Assembly (NCBI RefSeq): GCF_000740785.1
Contig: NZ_JFZB01000007.1
Location: 186,001-250,000, forward strand
Direction: 5' to 3'
Source: Paenirhodobacter enshiensis
Lineage (GTDB): Bacteria > Pseudomonadota > Alphaproteobacteria > Rhodobacterales > Rhodobacteraceae
DNA: 64,000 nt
Below, piece by piece: positions 52,545 through 61,688 of the stretch. The translations under genes and the position numbers were made by a program. Below the pieces are notes generated by a model that did no database searches, was not told where the DNA came from, and saw only the letters and a list, made by a program, of their open reading frames with translations. The first letter of the stretch is position 1. Every line of letters starts with the position of its first letter.

Positions 52545-52922
52545 ATGTCATTCCTGACTCGCGTGTTCACCTGGTGGAACGGCCAGACCATCGGAACCAA
52601 GCTTTACACCTCGCACAAGGGGCGCAAGGTTGGCGAGGACGCGCAGGGAAACGTGTATTACCAGACCGCCGACGGCAGCCGCCGCTGGGTGATCTACAAT
52701 GGCGAGATCGAGGCAAGCCGCGTCGCGCCGGAATGGCATGGCTGGCTGCACCACACCTGGGACGAGCCGCCGACCACCGATCCGGTCGTGCACAAGGCCT
52801 GGGAGCTTCCGCATCACGAAAACCTGACCGGCACCGGTGCCGCCTATCGGCCGAAAGGCTCGATCGCGGGCGCGGCGCAGCCGGTCGAACGGCGTGACTA
52901 TGACGCCTGGCAGCCCGAGTGA
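52545..52922 (+). CDS. NADH:ubiquinone oxidoreductase accessory subunit NDUFA12-like (17.2 kDa)
   Basis: A 125-aa complex I accessory subunit found in mitochondria and alphaproteobacteria: [20 protein letters not shown], then [18 protein letters not shown] and [19 protein letters not shown]. The gene order NDUFA12-MlaD-DUF2155-aat is usual in Rhodobacterales, away from the nuo operon. GGAGGA lies before the ATG. Confidence 0.93.
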   Translation: MSFLTRVFTWWNGQTIGTKLYTSHKGRKVGEDAQGNVYYQTADGSRRWVIYNGEIEASRVAPEWHGWLHHTWDEPPTTDPVVHKAWELPHHENLTGTGAAYRPKGSIAGAAQPVERRDYDAWQPE

Positions 52923-52984
52923 AACCGCGCCCTGCGCAGTTTTTCGCGGCAAACTCCGGCGACGGCCGGCGACGGTGAAAGAAC

Positions 52985-53587
52985 ATGAGTGAAAATCGCA
53001 TCGAAGTGCTGACCGGAGCGGTCGTTCTGATCGTCGCTGTGGGCTTTCTCGGCTGGGCCGGGAAGGGGCATGGTCTCGCCGCCAATGTCGGGACCTATCC
53101 GCTCCACGCCGCGTTCCGCTCGGTTGAGGGGGTTTCCTCCGGAACCGACGTGCGCATGGCCGGGGTCAAGATCGGCACCGTCAGCGATGTGCATCTGGAT
53201 CCGAAGACCTTCTTCGCCGAGACCACCATCGGCATCTACAAAGGCATCGACCTGCCTGACGATTCACAGGTTATCGTTGCTTCCGAAGGACTTATGGGTG
53301 GGTCTTACATCGAGATCCAGCCCGGCGGCAGCGCGACCAATTTCGCCCCGGGCGACGAGATCACCGATACCCAGGGGGCCATCTCGACGCTCGGACTGCT
53401 GATGAAATTCGTCGGCAGCGCGGCGAAGGATACGGTGACCAAGAACGCCAACGATTCGGCCGCGGCCGCGGCTGCATCGGGCTCTCAGACGCCGGCCGCT
53501 GCCGCTCCTGCGGATGCGCCTGCCTCGGAGGCGCCGGCAACGGACGCCCCTGCGGGCGAGGCTCCGGCTTCCGGGGCATCGAAGTGA
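52985..53587 (+). CDS. mlaD: MlaD-type MCE lipid-transport protein
   Basis: The substrate-binding component of the Mla phospholipid transporter. The 200-aa product has an N-terminal anchor (EVLTGAVVLIVAVGFLGWAG), an MCE domain (about 37-120, with GVSSGTDVRMAGVKIGTVSD and EGLMGGSYIEIQPGG) and a long low-complexity Ala/Pro/Glu tail (about 150-200). Other mla genes are not nearby. The stop overlaps the next start (GTGA). Confidence 0.9.
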   Translation: MSENRIEVLTGAVVLIVAVGFLGWAGKGHGLAANVGTYPLHAAFRSVEGVSSGTDVRMAGVKIGTVSDVHLDPKTFFAETTIGIYKGIDLPDDSQVIVASEGLMGGSYIEIQPGGSATNFAPGDEITDTQGAISTLGLLMKFVGSAAKDTVTKNANDSAAAAAASGSQTPAAAAPADAPASEAPATDAPAGEAPASGASK

Positions 53588-54066
53588 GCAGCGCCATCCG
53601 CCTCGGGCCCGCGCTGCGGGCCCTTGGACTTGGCGGGGCGCTGTGCCTCGCCGGTTTCGGCGCGCCGGCGCTGGCTCAGAACTTCCAGGCGGCGCCTGCG
53701 CCTTCCGCCTCTGCGCCCATCGCCCCTCAGCCCGATATCGTCGAGCGCACCGTGGCGCAGGCGGATAACCTTGCGTCCGGTTCGGGGGCGCTGCTGCGTG
53801 GCCTCGACAAGATTGCCGGCCAGTCGGACGATCTGCCGGTGCGGGCCGGCCAGACCGTGACGTTCGGCGGGCTTCTGGTGTCCTTGCGCGAGTGCCGCTA
53901 TCCGGCTGACGATCCGTCCTCGAATGCCTATGCCTATCTGGTGATCCGCGAGAAGGACGGCGGCAAAGTCGATTTCGAGGGCTGGATGATCGCAGACAGC
54001 CCGGCACTGAATGCCCTTGACCACCCGCGCTATGACGTCTGGGTCATGCGCTGCACCAGCAACTGA
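53584..54066 (+). CDS. DUF2155 exported protein
   Basis: A 160-aa protein with a signal peptide (ALRALGLGGALCLAGFGAPA LAQ) and the DUF2155 domain: VRAGQTVTFGGLLVSLRECR, AYAYLVIREKD, GWMIADSPALNALDHPRYDV and WVMRC. Two Cys (LRECRYP and MRCTSN) may pair. A GTG start overlaps mlaD. The 3' end overlaps the convergent aat gene by 37 bp. Function unknown. Confidence 0.88.
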   Translation: MSSAIRLGPALRALGLGGALCLAGFGAPALAQNFQAAPAPSASAPIAPQPDIVERTVAQADNLASGSGALLRGLDKIAGQSDDLPVRAGQTVTFGGLLVSLRECRYPADDPSSNAYAYLVIREKDGGKVDFEGWMIADSPALNALDHPRYDVWVMRCTSN

Positions 54067-54668
54067 GGCGTGGGCAGCGTCCCGGCGCGGAAATCGGCGC
54101 GGGCGTGGAGCGCGGCCTCCAGTCGGGCACGATAGTCGGCGCGCGGGATCTCGATCCCGCCGAGGCTTGCCAGATGCGGTGTGAGATATTGCGTATCGAA
54201 CAGCGTGAACCCCGTTTGCCGCAGCCGGTCGACGGTATAGGCAAGCGCCACTTTCGAGGCATCGGTCACGCGCGAGAACATGCTTTCGCCGAAGAACGCC
54301 GTGCCGAGGGTCACCGCGAACACCCCGCCCACCAGCGCCTCTCCGGCCCGGACCTCCAGCGAATGGGCATGGCCGCGGCGGAATAAAGCACGATACAGCT
54401 CGAACAGCGGCGCGTTGATCCAGGTTTCGGACCGGTCGGCGCAGCCCTGCACCACGCCCTCGAAATCGCCGTCGATGCGGATCTCGAACCCCGAGCGCCG
54501 GATCGTGCGCGCGAGTGAGCGCGAGATGTGAAACCCGTCGAGCGGGATGATCCCGCGCAGCCTTGGCTCGAACCAGTAAAGCGTCGGGTCGTCGCGGCTT
54601 TCGGCCATCGGGAAGATGCCCTGCGCATAGCCCGCAAGCAGCATGTCAGGGCTGAGGACTGGCGCCAC
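54030..54668 (-). CDS. aat: Leucyl/phenylalanyl-tRNA-protein transferase
   Basis: Adds Leu or Phe to N-terminal Arg/Lys of proteins, marking them for ClpAPS degradation (N-degron pathway). The 212-aa product shows AGYAQGIFPMAE, PLDGFHISRSLARTIRR, TWINAPLFELYRALFRRGHA, and the FFGESMFSR and FTLFDTQYLTPHLASLGGIE blocks. A GTG start at 54668 follows GGGAG; an ATG at 54644 is the alternative. It converges with DUF2155. Confidence 0.93.
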   Translation of the reverse strand: MAPVLSPDMLLAGYAQGIFPMAESRDDPTLYWFEPRLRGIIPLDGFHISRSLARTIRRSGFEIRIDGDFEGVVQGCADRSETWINAPLFELYRALFRRGHAHSLEVRAGEALVGGVFAVTLGTAFFGESMFSRVTDASKVALAYTVDRLRQTGFTLFDTQYLTPHLASLGGIEIPRADYRARLEAALHARADFRAGTLPTPQLLVQRMTQTS

Positions 54669-54820
54669 CTCGCGGTCTCCCTGTCGTCATTATCGGTTCG
54701 GGCAAGCCTAGCACCGGCTTCGGCGGGGGGGAATGTCCGCCACTCGCCGAGCCCGGCGATTTTCGCGGTGCTCTTTGGGAAACGCATCGCTTTTGGGGGG
54801 AATCCATCCCCCGAAATGCG

Positions 54821-54844
54821 AACGGCGCCCCGTGGGGCGCCGTT
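54821..54844. terminator. Hairpin downstream of accC
   Basis: AACGGCGCCC and GGGCGCCGTT are exact complements around CGTG, located 25-48 bp after the accC stop on the minus strand. Only short T-runs flank it. Confidence 0.55.
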
Positions 54845-54868
54845 GCGGATCTTCCGGTGAAGGCCCGA

Positions 54869-56218
54869 TCAGGCCTCGTAATGCTCCGCCAGCCACTTTT
54901 CGAGCCAGTGGATCGAGTAGTTGCCCTTCTGGATGTCGGGCTCTTTCAGCAGCGCCTGGAACAGCGGCACGGTGGTGTCGATCCCGTCGACCACCAGCTC
55001 GCCGAGCGCACGGCTGAGCCGAGCCAGTGCCTCGTCACGGTCGCGCGCGTGCACGATCAGCTTGCCGATGAGGCTGTCGTAATAGGGCGGGATCTTGTAG
55101 CCGTCGTAGATCGCCGAATCCATGCGCACGCCAAGGCCGCCGGGCGCATGATACTGGGTGACCTTGCCGGGGCAGGGAATGAAGCCCGGCACCTTCTCGG
55201 CGTTGATCCGGACCTCGATCGCGGCACCGCGGATATGCAGGTCCTTCTGATGGAACTCCATCGGTTCGCCGGCGGCGACACGGATCTGCTCGCGCACGAG
55301 GTCGACGTCATAGATCGCCTCGGTCACCGGATGTTCCACCTGCAGACGGGTGTTCATCTCGATGAAGTAGAACTCGCCATCCTCGAACAGGAACTCGATG
55401 GTGCCGGCGCCCGAGTATTTCAGTTCGCCCATCGCCTTGGCGACGGTCGAGCCGATGCGCTCGCGCTGTTCGGGGGTGATGACGGGGCCGGGGGCCTCTT
55501 CGAGCACCTTCTGGTGACGACGCTGCAACGAACAGTCGCGCTCGCCCAGATAGACCGCGCGGCCCTTGCCGTCGCCGAAGACCTGGATCTCGATATGACG
55601 CGGCTTCTGGAGATATTTCTCCATATACACTTCGTCATTGCCGAAAGCGGCCTTGGCCTCGGCGCGGGCGGTGTGGAACGCGCTGTCGAGCTCATCGCCC
55701 GAAAGTGCCACCTTCATCCCGCGGCCGCCACCACCGGCGGTCGCCTTGATGATGACCGGGTAGCCCATGCTCTCGGCGCAGGCGCGGGCCTCGTCGAGGG
55801 TGTGCACGCCACCGGCCGAGCCCGGAACCACCGGGATGCCCAGCTTCTTCGCGGTTTCCTTGGCGGTGATCTTGTCGCCCATCAGGCGGATATGCTCCGC
55901 CGACGGCCCGATGAAGGTGATGCCGTGATCTTCCAGCGCCTGAACGAAATTCGCGTTCTCGGAAAGGAAGCCGTAGCCCGGGTGGATCGCCTGCGCGCCG
56001 GTGATTTCGCACGCCGCGATGATCGCGGCGACATTGAGATAGCTCTGCGACGAGGGCGCCGGGCCGATGCAGACGCTTTCGTCGGCCAGACGCACATGCA
56101 TGGCGTCGCTGTCGGCGGTCGAGTGCACGGCGACCGAGGCGATCCCCATCTCGCGGCAGGCGCGGATCACGCGCAGCGCGATCTCGCCGCGGTTGGCGAT
56201 CAGGATCTTGTCGAACAT
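54869..56218 (-). CDS. accC: Acetyl-CoA carboxylase, biotin carboxylase subunit
   Basis: Carboxylates biotin on AccB, the first step of fatty acid synthesis. The 449-aa product has [20 protein letters not shown], the ATP-grasp glycine loop [34 protein letters not shown], and [16 protein letters not shown] with catalytic Glu/Arg. It follows accB by 11 bp. The ATG at 56218 matches the family N-terminus. Confidence 0.97.
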   Translation of the reverse strand: MFDKILIANRGEIALRVIRACREMGIASVAVHSTADSDAMHVRLADESVCIGPAPSSQSYLNVAAIIAACEITGAQAIHPGYGFLSENANFVQALEDHGITFIGPSAEHIRLMGDKITAKETAKKLGIPVVPGSAGGVHTLDEARACAESMGYPVIIKATAGGGGRGMKVALSGDELDSAFHTARAEAKAAFGNDEVYMEKYLQKPRHIEIQVFGDGKGRAVYLGERDCSLQRRHQKVLEEAPGPVITPEQRERIGSTVAKAMGELKYSGAGTIEFLFEDGEFYFIEMNTRLQVEHPVTEAIYDVDLVREQIRVAAGEPMEFHQKDLHIRGAAIEVRINAEKVPGFIPCPGKVTQYHAPGGLGVRMDSAIYDGYKIPPYYDSLIGKLIVHARDRDEALARLSRALGELVVDGIDTTVPLFQALLKEPDIQKGNYSIHWLEKWLAEHYEA

Positions 56219-56229
56219 CCGCCCGCCCC

Positions 56230-56724
56230 TCACTCGACGATCATCAGCGGCGAGCCGAATTCCACCGGCACACCATCGTCGACCAGGATGCGCTTGACCG
56301 TGCCCGAGGCCGGGGCCGGGATATGGTTCATCGTCTTCATCGCCTCGACGATCAGCAGGGTCTGGCCCTTCGCGACGGTATCGCCGACCTTGACGAAGGC
56401 CGCGGCACCCGGTTCGGGCGACAGGTAGGCCGTGCCGACCATCGGCGAGGTCACGGCGCCGGGCAGCGTCGCGGGATCGGCCGAAGCGGCCGCGGCAGGA
56501 GCCGGAGCAGCGGCAGGCGCGGGCGCTGCGGCAGGTGCCTGGGCATAGACGGGCGCGGCGACCGGGGCGGAAATCACGGTTGCCTGCTTGGCCACGCGAA
56601 CTTCGAGGCTGTCGTCCTCGCCATATTCGCGCACCACCGAGATTTCGGTCAGCTCATTCTTGTTCAGCAGCTCGGCGAGCGCCTGAATGAATGCCACGTC
56701 GTTTTCATGGGATTGTTTCGTCAT
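56230..56724 (-). CDS. accB: Biotin carboxyl carrier protein of acetyl-CoA carboxylase
   Basis: A 164-aa carrier: an N-terminal helical part ([20 protein letters not shown]), an Ala/Pro-rich linker (about 53-85) and the biotinyl domain with VEAMKTMN (biotinylated Lys). It heads the accB-accC operon, divergent from preT with a 287-bp AT-richer region between. Confidence 0.96.
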   Translation of the reverse strand: MTKQSHENDVAFIQALAELLNKNELTEISVVREYGEDDSLEVRVAKQATVISAPVAAPVYAQAPAAAPAPAAAPAPAAAASADPATLPGAVTSPMVGTAYLSPEPGAAAFVKVGDTVAKGQTLLIVEAMKTMNHIPAPASGTVKRILVDDGVPVEFGSPLMIVE

Positions 56725-56940
56725 GCCGTCCTCGGAAGGTGGTTCAGATCTTCGCGGTCCCGGTCTCGTGCCGGGGTTACCGGTATCATCGGGGCTTTAT
56801 ACGCGGTCAGGCGGGCGGTGAAAAGCCGGAAGCTGATCGGCAGTCTTGACGACGTTTCATTGCGAAAGCGCTGCAAAACAAGGCGGTTTGTTTCGTTTTG
56901 CCGTCCGGTTCAGCAAAACCTGAGAAGATTGCCCAAGATA

Positions 56941-56964
56941 ATTTTTTACCACTTGATAAAAAAT
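56941..56964. promoter_or_regulatory. 24-bp AT-rich palindrome upstream of preT, candidate operator
   Basis: ATTTTTTA (56941-56948) and TAAAAAAT (56957-56964) are exact complements with the inner CCACTTGA adding two more pairs, so 20 of 24 positions are symmetric. It lies 48 bp before the preT start in an otherwise GC-rich genome. It is distinct from the RutR-type sites at 62383 and 62416. The cognate regulator is unknown. Confidence 0.5.
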
Positions 56965-57011
56965 ACTGCCGTGGCAGCGTTTCGGAAAAGACACCAGCCA
57001 GGGAGGTCCAT

Positions 57012-58349
57012 GTGGCCCACAGCCAGTATACGCCGGGCATCGTTCCGGCGCGCCTTGCCCCCGATGCCTATCGGGCGCGCTTTGCCGATATCGCGCCGCC
57101 GCTCGACGACCATCAGGCGCAGGTCGCGGCGGACCGGTGCTATTTCTGTCACGATGCCCCCTGCATGGAGGCCTGTCCGACCTCGATCGACATTCCGCTG
57201 TTCATCCGCCAGATCGCGACCGGCACGCCCGAGGCCGCGGCGAAGACGATCCTGACGCAGAACATCCTCGGGGGCATGTGCGCCCGCGTGTGCCCGACCG
57301 AAACCCTGTGCGAGGGGGCGTGCGTGCGCGAGGCGGCCGAGGGCGCGCCGGTGCGCATCGGCGCGCTGCAGCGCTACGCCACGGACCGGATGATGGCGCG
57401 CCAGGATCACCCCTTCACCCGCGCCGCGGCGACGGGGCGGCGGATCGCGGTGGTGGGGGCGGGGCCGGCGGGTCTTGCCTGTGCGCATCGGCTGGCGCTC
57501 CTTGGCCACGAGGTCACGCTTTACGATGCCCGCCCCCGCGCCGGCGGCCTGAACGAATACGGCATCGCGTCCTACAAGGCGGTCGACGGCTTCGCCGCGC
57601 GCGAGATCGACTGGCTGATGCAGATTGGCGGCATTCGTCTGGTGACCGGCTGGAAGCTTGGCACCGATGCGACGCTGGCCGATCTGGTTGACAGCCATGA
57701 CGCGGTGTTTTTGGGGCTGGGGCTCGGCGCCACGGGGGCGCTTGGCCTTGCCGGCGAGGACAAGACCGGTATCGCGCCCGCCACCGAGTTCATCGCCGAA
57801 CTGCGTCAGGCCGAGGATCTTTCGGCGCTGCCCATCGGGCGGGCGGTGATCGTGATCGGCGGCGGCATGACGGCGATCGACGCGGCGGTTCAGGCACGGC
57901 TTCTGGGCGCGCCCGATGTCACCATCGTCTATCGCCGTTCGCGCGCTGAGATGCCGGCGTCCGAGCTGGAGCAGGAGCTCGCCCTGACCCGCGGCGTGCG
58001 CATCGTCGAGAACGCGGTTCCGGTGGCGATCCACGGCAACGGGGCGCTGCACGAGGTCGAATTCGCGCGCACCGAGGCGGGGCCGGCCGGGCTCGTGGTG
58101 ACCGAAGACACCTTCCGCCTGTCGGCCGATCAGCTGTTTCGCGCCATCGGTCAGCGCCTCGGGCCGCTGCCCGATGGTCTGACGACCGAGGCGGGCAAGA
58201 TCCGTGTCGAGGGGGCCGGGCGCACCGCGCTGCCGAAGGTCTGGGCCGGGGGCGACTGTGCCCAGGGCGGGCAGGATCTGACCGTGACGGCCGTGGCCGA
58301 GGGGCGCGATGCCGCTGAAGACATTCACTCTTTCCTGATGGGGGCCTGA
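57012..58349 (+). CDS. preT: NAD-dependent dihydropyrimidine dehydrogenase subunit PreT
   Basis: The electron-transfer subunit that, with PreA, reduces uracil/thymine with NADH. The 445-aa product resembles the GltD-like part of mammalian DPD: an N-terminal Fe-S region (CYFCHDAPCMEACPTSIDIP at 43-62 and GGMCARVCPTETLCEGAC), then FAD-binding VVGAGPAGLACAHRL and NAD-binding VIGGGMTAIDAAVQARLLGA. A GTG start at 57012 has GGGAGG five bases before it. One base separates its stop from the preA start. Confidence 0.93.
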   Translation: MAHSQYTPGIVPARLAPDAYRARFADIAPPLDDHQAQVAADRCYFCHDAPCMEACPTSIDIPLFIRQIATGTPEAAAKTILTQNILGGMCARVCPTETLCEGACVREAAEGAPVRIGALQRYATDRMMARQDHPFTRAAATGRRIAVVGAGPAGLACAHRLALLGHEVTLYDARPRAGGLNEYGIASYKAVDGFAAREIDWLMQIGGIRLVTGWKLGTDATLADLVDSHDAVFLGLGLGATGALGLAGEDKTGIAPATEFIAELRQAEDLSALPIGRAVIVIGGGMTAIDAAVQARLLGAPDVTIVYRRSRAEMPASELEQELALTRGVRIVENAVPVAIHGNGALHEVEFARTEAGPAGLVVTEDTFRLSADQLFRAIGQRLGPLPDGLTTEAGKIRVEGAGRTALPKVWAGGDCAQGGQDLTVTAVAEGRDAAEDIHSFLMGA

Positions 58350-58350
58350 C

Positions 58351-59649
58351 ATGGCTGACCTGCGTTCCGAGTTCATCGGTATCAAATCTCCGAACCCGTT
58401 CTGGCTGGCCTCGGCGCCGCCGACCGACAAGGAATACAATGTCCGGCGCGCCTATGAGGCGGGTTGGGGCGGCGTGGTGTGGAAGACGCTCGGTTCCGAG
58501 GGGCCGCCCGTCGTCAACGTTTCGGGCCCGCGCTACGGCGTGATCTACGGTCCCGACCGGCGGGTGATGGGGATCAACAACATCGAGCTGATCACCGACC
58601 GCCCGCTCGAGGTCAACCTGCGCGAGATCAAGTCGGTCAAGCGCGACTGGCCGGACCGTGCGCTCATCATCAGCCTGATGGTGCCCTGCGACGAAGAGTC
58701 GTGGAAGGACATCCTGCACCGGATCGAGGACACCGGCGCCGACGGGGTGGAGCTGAACTTCGGCTGTCCCCACGGCATGGCCGAGCGCGGCATGGGGGCG
58801 GCCGTGGGGCAGGTGCCCGAGTATATCGAGATGGTCACCCGCTGGGTGAAGACCCATTCGCGGATGCCCTGTATCGTCAAGCTGACACCGAACGTGACCT
58901 CGATCCTGCCGCCGGCGCTCGCGGCGAAGCGCGGCGGGGCGGATGCGGTCAGCCTCATCAACACGGTGAAATCGGTGATATCGGTTGACCTCGACGCCTT
59001 CGCGCCGGAGCCGACGATCGACGGCAAGGGCACGCATGGCGGCTATTGCGGCCCGGCGGTGAAGCCGATCGCGCTGAACATGGTGGGCGAGATTGCGCGC
59101 TTTGACGAAACCCGCGGTCTTCCGATCTCGGGCATCGGCGGGGTTACGACCTGGCGCGACGCCGCCGAGTTCCTGGCGATGGGGGCGGGCAACGTGCAGG
59201 TTTGCACCGCGGCGATGACCTATGGCTTCAAGGTCGTGCAGGAGATGATCTCGGGCCTGTCCGACTACATGGACCGCAAGGGGTTCGCCTCGGTTTCGGA
59301 AATCGTCGGCCGCGCGGTGCCGAATTTCTCGGAATGGCAGCACCTCAACCTGAACCATGTCACCAAGGCGGTGATCGATCAGGACGCCTGCATCAACTGC
59401 GGCCGCTGCTATGCGGTGTGCGAGGACACCTCTCACCAGGCCATCTCGGTGGATGAAGCGCGCACCTATACCGTGAAGGACGAGGAGTGCGTGGCGTGCA
59501 ATCTCTGCGTCGATGTCTGTCCGGTCGGCTGCATCGACATGAAGACCTTGCCGGTCGGCAGCATGGACCCGCGCACTGGTCGCCCCGTCGCCCCTTACGG
59601 TAACTGGACGACGCATCCGAACAACCCGATGGCGCGTGCCGCCGAATAG
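58351..59649 (+). CDS. preA: NAD-dependent dihydropyrimidine dehydrogenase subunit PreA
   Basis: The catalytic subunit. The 432-aa product has an FMN TIM barrel (FIGIKSPNPFWLASAPPTDK, ELNFGCPHGMAERGMGAAVG, PISGIGGVTTWRDAAEFLAM) and a C-terminal pair of 4Fe-4S motifs (CINCGRCYAVC and CVACNLCVDVCPVGC). First step of reductive pyrimidine degradation. Confidence 0.95.
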   Translation: MADLRSEFIGIKSPNPFWLASAPPTDKEYNVRRAYEAGWGGVVWKTLGSEGPPVVNVSGPRYGVIYGPDRRVMGINNIELITDRPLEVNLREIKSVKRDWPDRALIISLMVPCDEESWKDILHRIEDTGADGVELNFGCPHGMAERGMGAAVGQVPEYIEMVTRWVKTHSRMPCIVKLTPNVTSILPPALAAKRGGADAVSLINTVKSVISVDLDAFAPEPTIDGKGTHGGYCGPAVKPIALNMVGEIARFDETRGLPISGIGGVTTWRDAAEFLAMGAGNVQVCTAAMTYGFKVVQEMISGLSDYMDRKGFASVSEIVGRAVPNFSEWQHLNLNHVTKAVIDQDACINCGRCYAVCEDTSHQAISVDEARTYTVKDEECVACNLCVDVCPVGCIDMKTLPVGSMDPRTGRPVAPYGNWTTHPNNPMARAAE

Positions 59650-60274
59650 CGCGGCGGCGCCTGTGGGCAGGCTCTGGCGGGCAGGCCCTTGCGGGCCTCG
59701 GCGGATCCGACCGGATGGGCCGGGTTTGCCCTGAACGGGCGCCGCCCGATTCGGTCTTGCGTGCCAGGTAAGGCGGGTCGTGTCCGCCCCGGTCTTGCGC
59801 GGCAGTCCCGCCGTCGTGCCCTCGGGGATCGCTGTCGAAGCGGGATGCTGTTCCTTGCGTGGTTTGTCCGAGGGAGGTTCGCCCCGGAGCGGAGCCCCGA
59901 TCCGTGCCTTCCTGCGACCGATGCGAGGGCAAAGTGCGGGGGAACCAGTCTGTGATGGCGACCTCGGCTCCGGCAGATCGGACACGGCCGCTCTCCGCAA
60001 AGGTTCGGCTCCGTATCGCCCCGTTGGGGCTATGGTCGTTGCGTAAGGTTTTCAGCGATACATCGCTGCCCAGACATCGCGATCGTTCCGCCCTGCATCG
60101 GAGCGATCGTCCTCACGCCGTCTGGTATTCTCACCGCCTTCCCGCGCCCGTCCGGTTGCCACAGAACTCGTGGCGCAGACATCCCGTTGTCGTCGCCACA
60201 GCCTGGCTCCGATACCGTGATTGTTCGGACCGGTCCGGCGCCGCGGCCCCCTTTTCCCACGCACCGGGTCGGCC
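59650..60274. other. Gene-free stretch after preA
   Basis: About 620 bases without a supported gene on either strand; open frames exist only through GC bias. A small hairpin AGGCCC-TTGC-GGGCCT (59683-59698) could end the preTA transcript. I see no repeat or RNA fold of note. Confidence 0.45.
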
Positions 60275-60802
60275 CTACCTCAGCACATCCAGTGTCGCGC
60301 GCACGGGGTCTTCGGTTCCGGTCCAGCCGTCGCTTCGGGTAAAGTGGCTGTTCGACGGCGGCGTTGCAGAAACCTCCGTCGCGGGCGTCTCTCCGGCATC
60401 CCCTGGCGCCGTCTTCAGGGGGCCAGAGCTGCCCGCGTCCCCGCTTGAGGCTGCCTGTGTCCGTGTCAAAGAGGCTGTCGCGGCGAGGTTCAGCCGTTCC
60501 AGTTCCGCTTCCAGCGGCGAGACATCGAAGGCCGGGGGCGGTCCGCTCGGCGCATCCGGGTCTATCCTGGGCCCGGTCTGGCTCCGGGGCGGGCCGGTAT
60601 CGCGCGCGCTCTCCCTGTTGCTGTCGCGACTCCCGTCGCGCTCTCTCCCGGCGCGGGTGTCGACCCCGGTTCCGAGCCCGCCGCCCGTCGGCATCGCTGC
60701 GGCAACCGGTTCTACCCGCGTGGCGGGCGGCGGTCCGCTTTCGGCTGGCTGCACGACCGCCGTCCAGCCCGACATCGGCAACAGAGCACTGATCCGGTCC
60801 AT
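60275..60802 (-). CDS. Hypothetical Pro/Ser/Thr-rich protein (175 aa)
   Basis: A protein beginning MDRISALLPMSGWTAVVQPA, then low-complexity Pro/Gly/Arg/Asp stretches, a helical piece (VSPLEAELERLNLAATASLT) and an end GTEDPVRATLDVLR. Not recognised. AGGAGGGG six bases before the ATG is a very good ribosome binding site, which argues for a real gene. It is probably cytoplasmic and largely disordered. Confidence 0.55.
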   Translation of the reverse strand: MDRISALLPMSGWTAVVQPAESGPPPATRVEPVAAAMPTGGGLGTGVDTRAGRERDGSRDSNRESARDTGPPRSQTGPRIDPDAPSGPPPAFDVSPLEAELERLNLAATASLTRTQAASSGDAGSSGPLKTAPGDAGETPATEVSATPPSNSHFTRSDGWTGTEDPVRATLDVLR

Positions 60803-60903
60803 GCACCCCTCCTGCAACTGGCGCCACGCCGCGCCCGCTCCTTTCCCTGTCAGTCTGGGCTGGAACCTTTAACAAAAGGTGAATTCGCTCTTTCGATTCG
60901 CCG

Positions 60904-60950
60904 CAAATATCCCGGGGGAGCGGCGCAGCCGCGGGGGCAGAGCCCCCAGC
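60904..60950 (+). repeat. Divergent copy of the dispersed intergenic palindrome
   Basis: CAAATATCCCGGGGGAGCGG, then GCAGCCGCGGGGGCAGAGCC and CCCAGC. It shares the AAATATCCCGGGGG head and the GGGGGC-AGA-GCCCCC hairpin with the other copies. It lies between a hypothetical gene and a TetR gene. Confidence 0.72.
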
Positions 60951-60988
60951 CGCGGCAAGGCCCCAGAGCACCCGGCCGGAATCCGGGC

Positions 60989-61609
60989 TCAGCGCGCCAG
61001 AAGCCGTTCGAACAGCCGGTCGAGGAACGGCCCGGCCTCGTCATAAGGATCGCGCCCGGCGCCCAGAACCGCCCGCACCTGCACGTCGAAATCGGCATAA
61101 TGCTGGGTCAGCGCCCAGATCGAGAAGATGAGGTGATAAGGATCGACCGCGGCGATCCGGCCAGCCTCGGACCAGCCGCGGATGACCCCGGCCTTGTCGT
61201 CGACAAGGGTCCGCAGCTCGGTGGACAGGGTGGCGCCCATGTGCGGCGCGCCCTGCAGCATCTCATTGGCGAACAGCCGGCTCTCTCGCGGCATCTCGCG
61301 ACTCATCTCCAGTTTGCGGCGCATGTAACCGATGATCTCGTCGCGCGGGTCCCCCGCCGGATCGAGTGCGCGCAAGGGCGCGAGCCACACGTCCAGCAGC
61401 CCGTTCAGAAGCTCGATGTGGATCGCTTCCTTCGAGGGGAAATAATACAGCAGATTCGGCTTCGACAGCCCCGCCGCCTGCGCGATCTGATCGAGCGTCG
61501 CGCCGCGGAATCCCTGCGCCGAGAACACGTCGAGCGCCGCCTCGAGGATCGCCTCGCTGTTGCGGCGCTGGATACGGGTCTTCGGGCGGCTCCTGGGGCG
61601 ATCGGTCAC
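60989..61609 (-). CDS. TetR-family regulator, RutR-like (paralogue 1)
   Basis: A 206-aa regulator with a TetR HTH (ILEAALDVFSAQGFRGATLD, IAQAAGLSKPNLLYYFPSKE) and a C-terminal domain with DPYHLIFSIWALTQHYADFD, a block shared with RutR-type regulators. A GTG start at 61609 has GGAG about seven bases upstream. It is 79 bp downstream of a second, related TetR gene, so the two form a tandem pair beside pyrimidine-degradation genes. Ligand not known. Confidence 0.85.
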   Translation of the reverse strand: MTDRPRSRPKTRIQRRNSEAILEAALDVFSAQGFRGATLDQIAQAAGLSKPNLLYYFPSKEAIHIELLNGLLDVWLAPLRALDPAGDPRDEIIGYMRRKLEMSREMPRESRLFANEMLQGAPHMGATLSTELRTLVDDKAGVIRGWSEAGRIAAVDPYHLIFSIWALTQHYADFDVQVRAVLGAGRDPYDEAGPFLDRLFERLLAR

Positions 61610-61688
61610 GCGGATCTCCGGCTGGTTCGGTGCCGTTTAGACCAGTCCCGCAAAGCGGTCAACGGGGCCGGTCCGCAGGGCAGGCCGG

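Noticed and set aside
59650-60274. Open frames of 80-340 codons after preA
   Set aside because: They lack ribosome binding sites and family features; consistent with chance openness at high GC.
61610-61688. RutR-type operator upstream of TetR paralogue 1
   Set aside because: GACC and GGTC half sites are present but the spacing is far longer than the four bases of the good sites; too weak to call.
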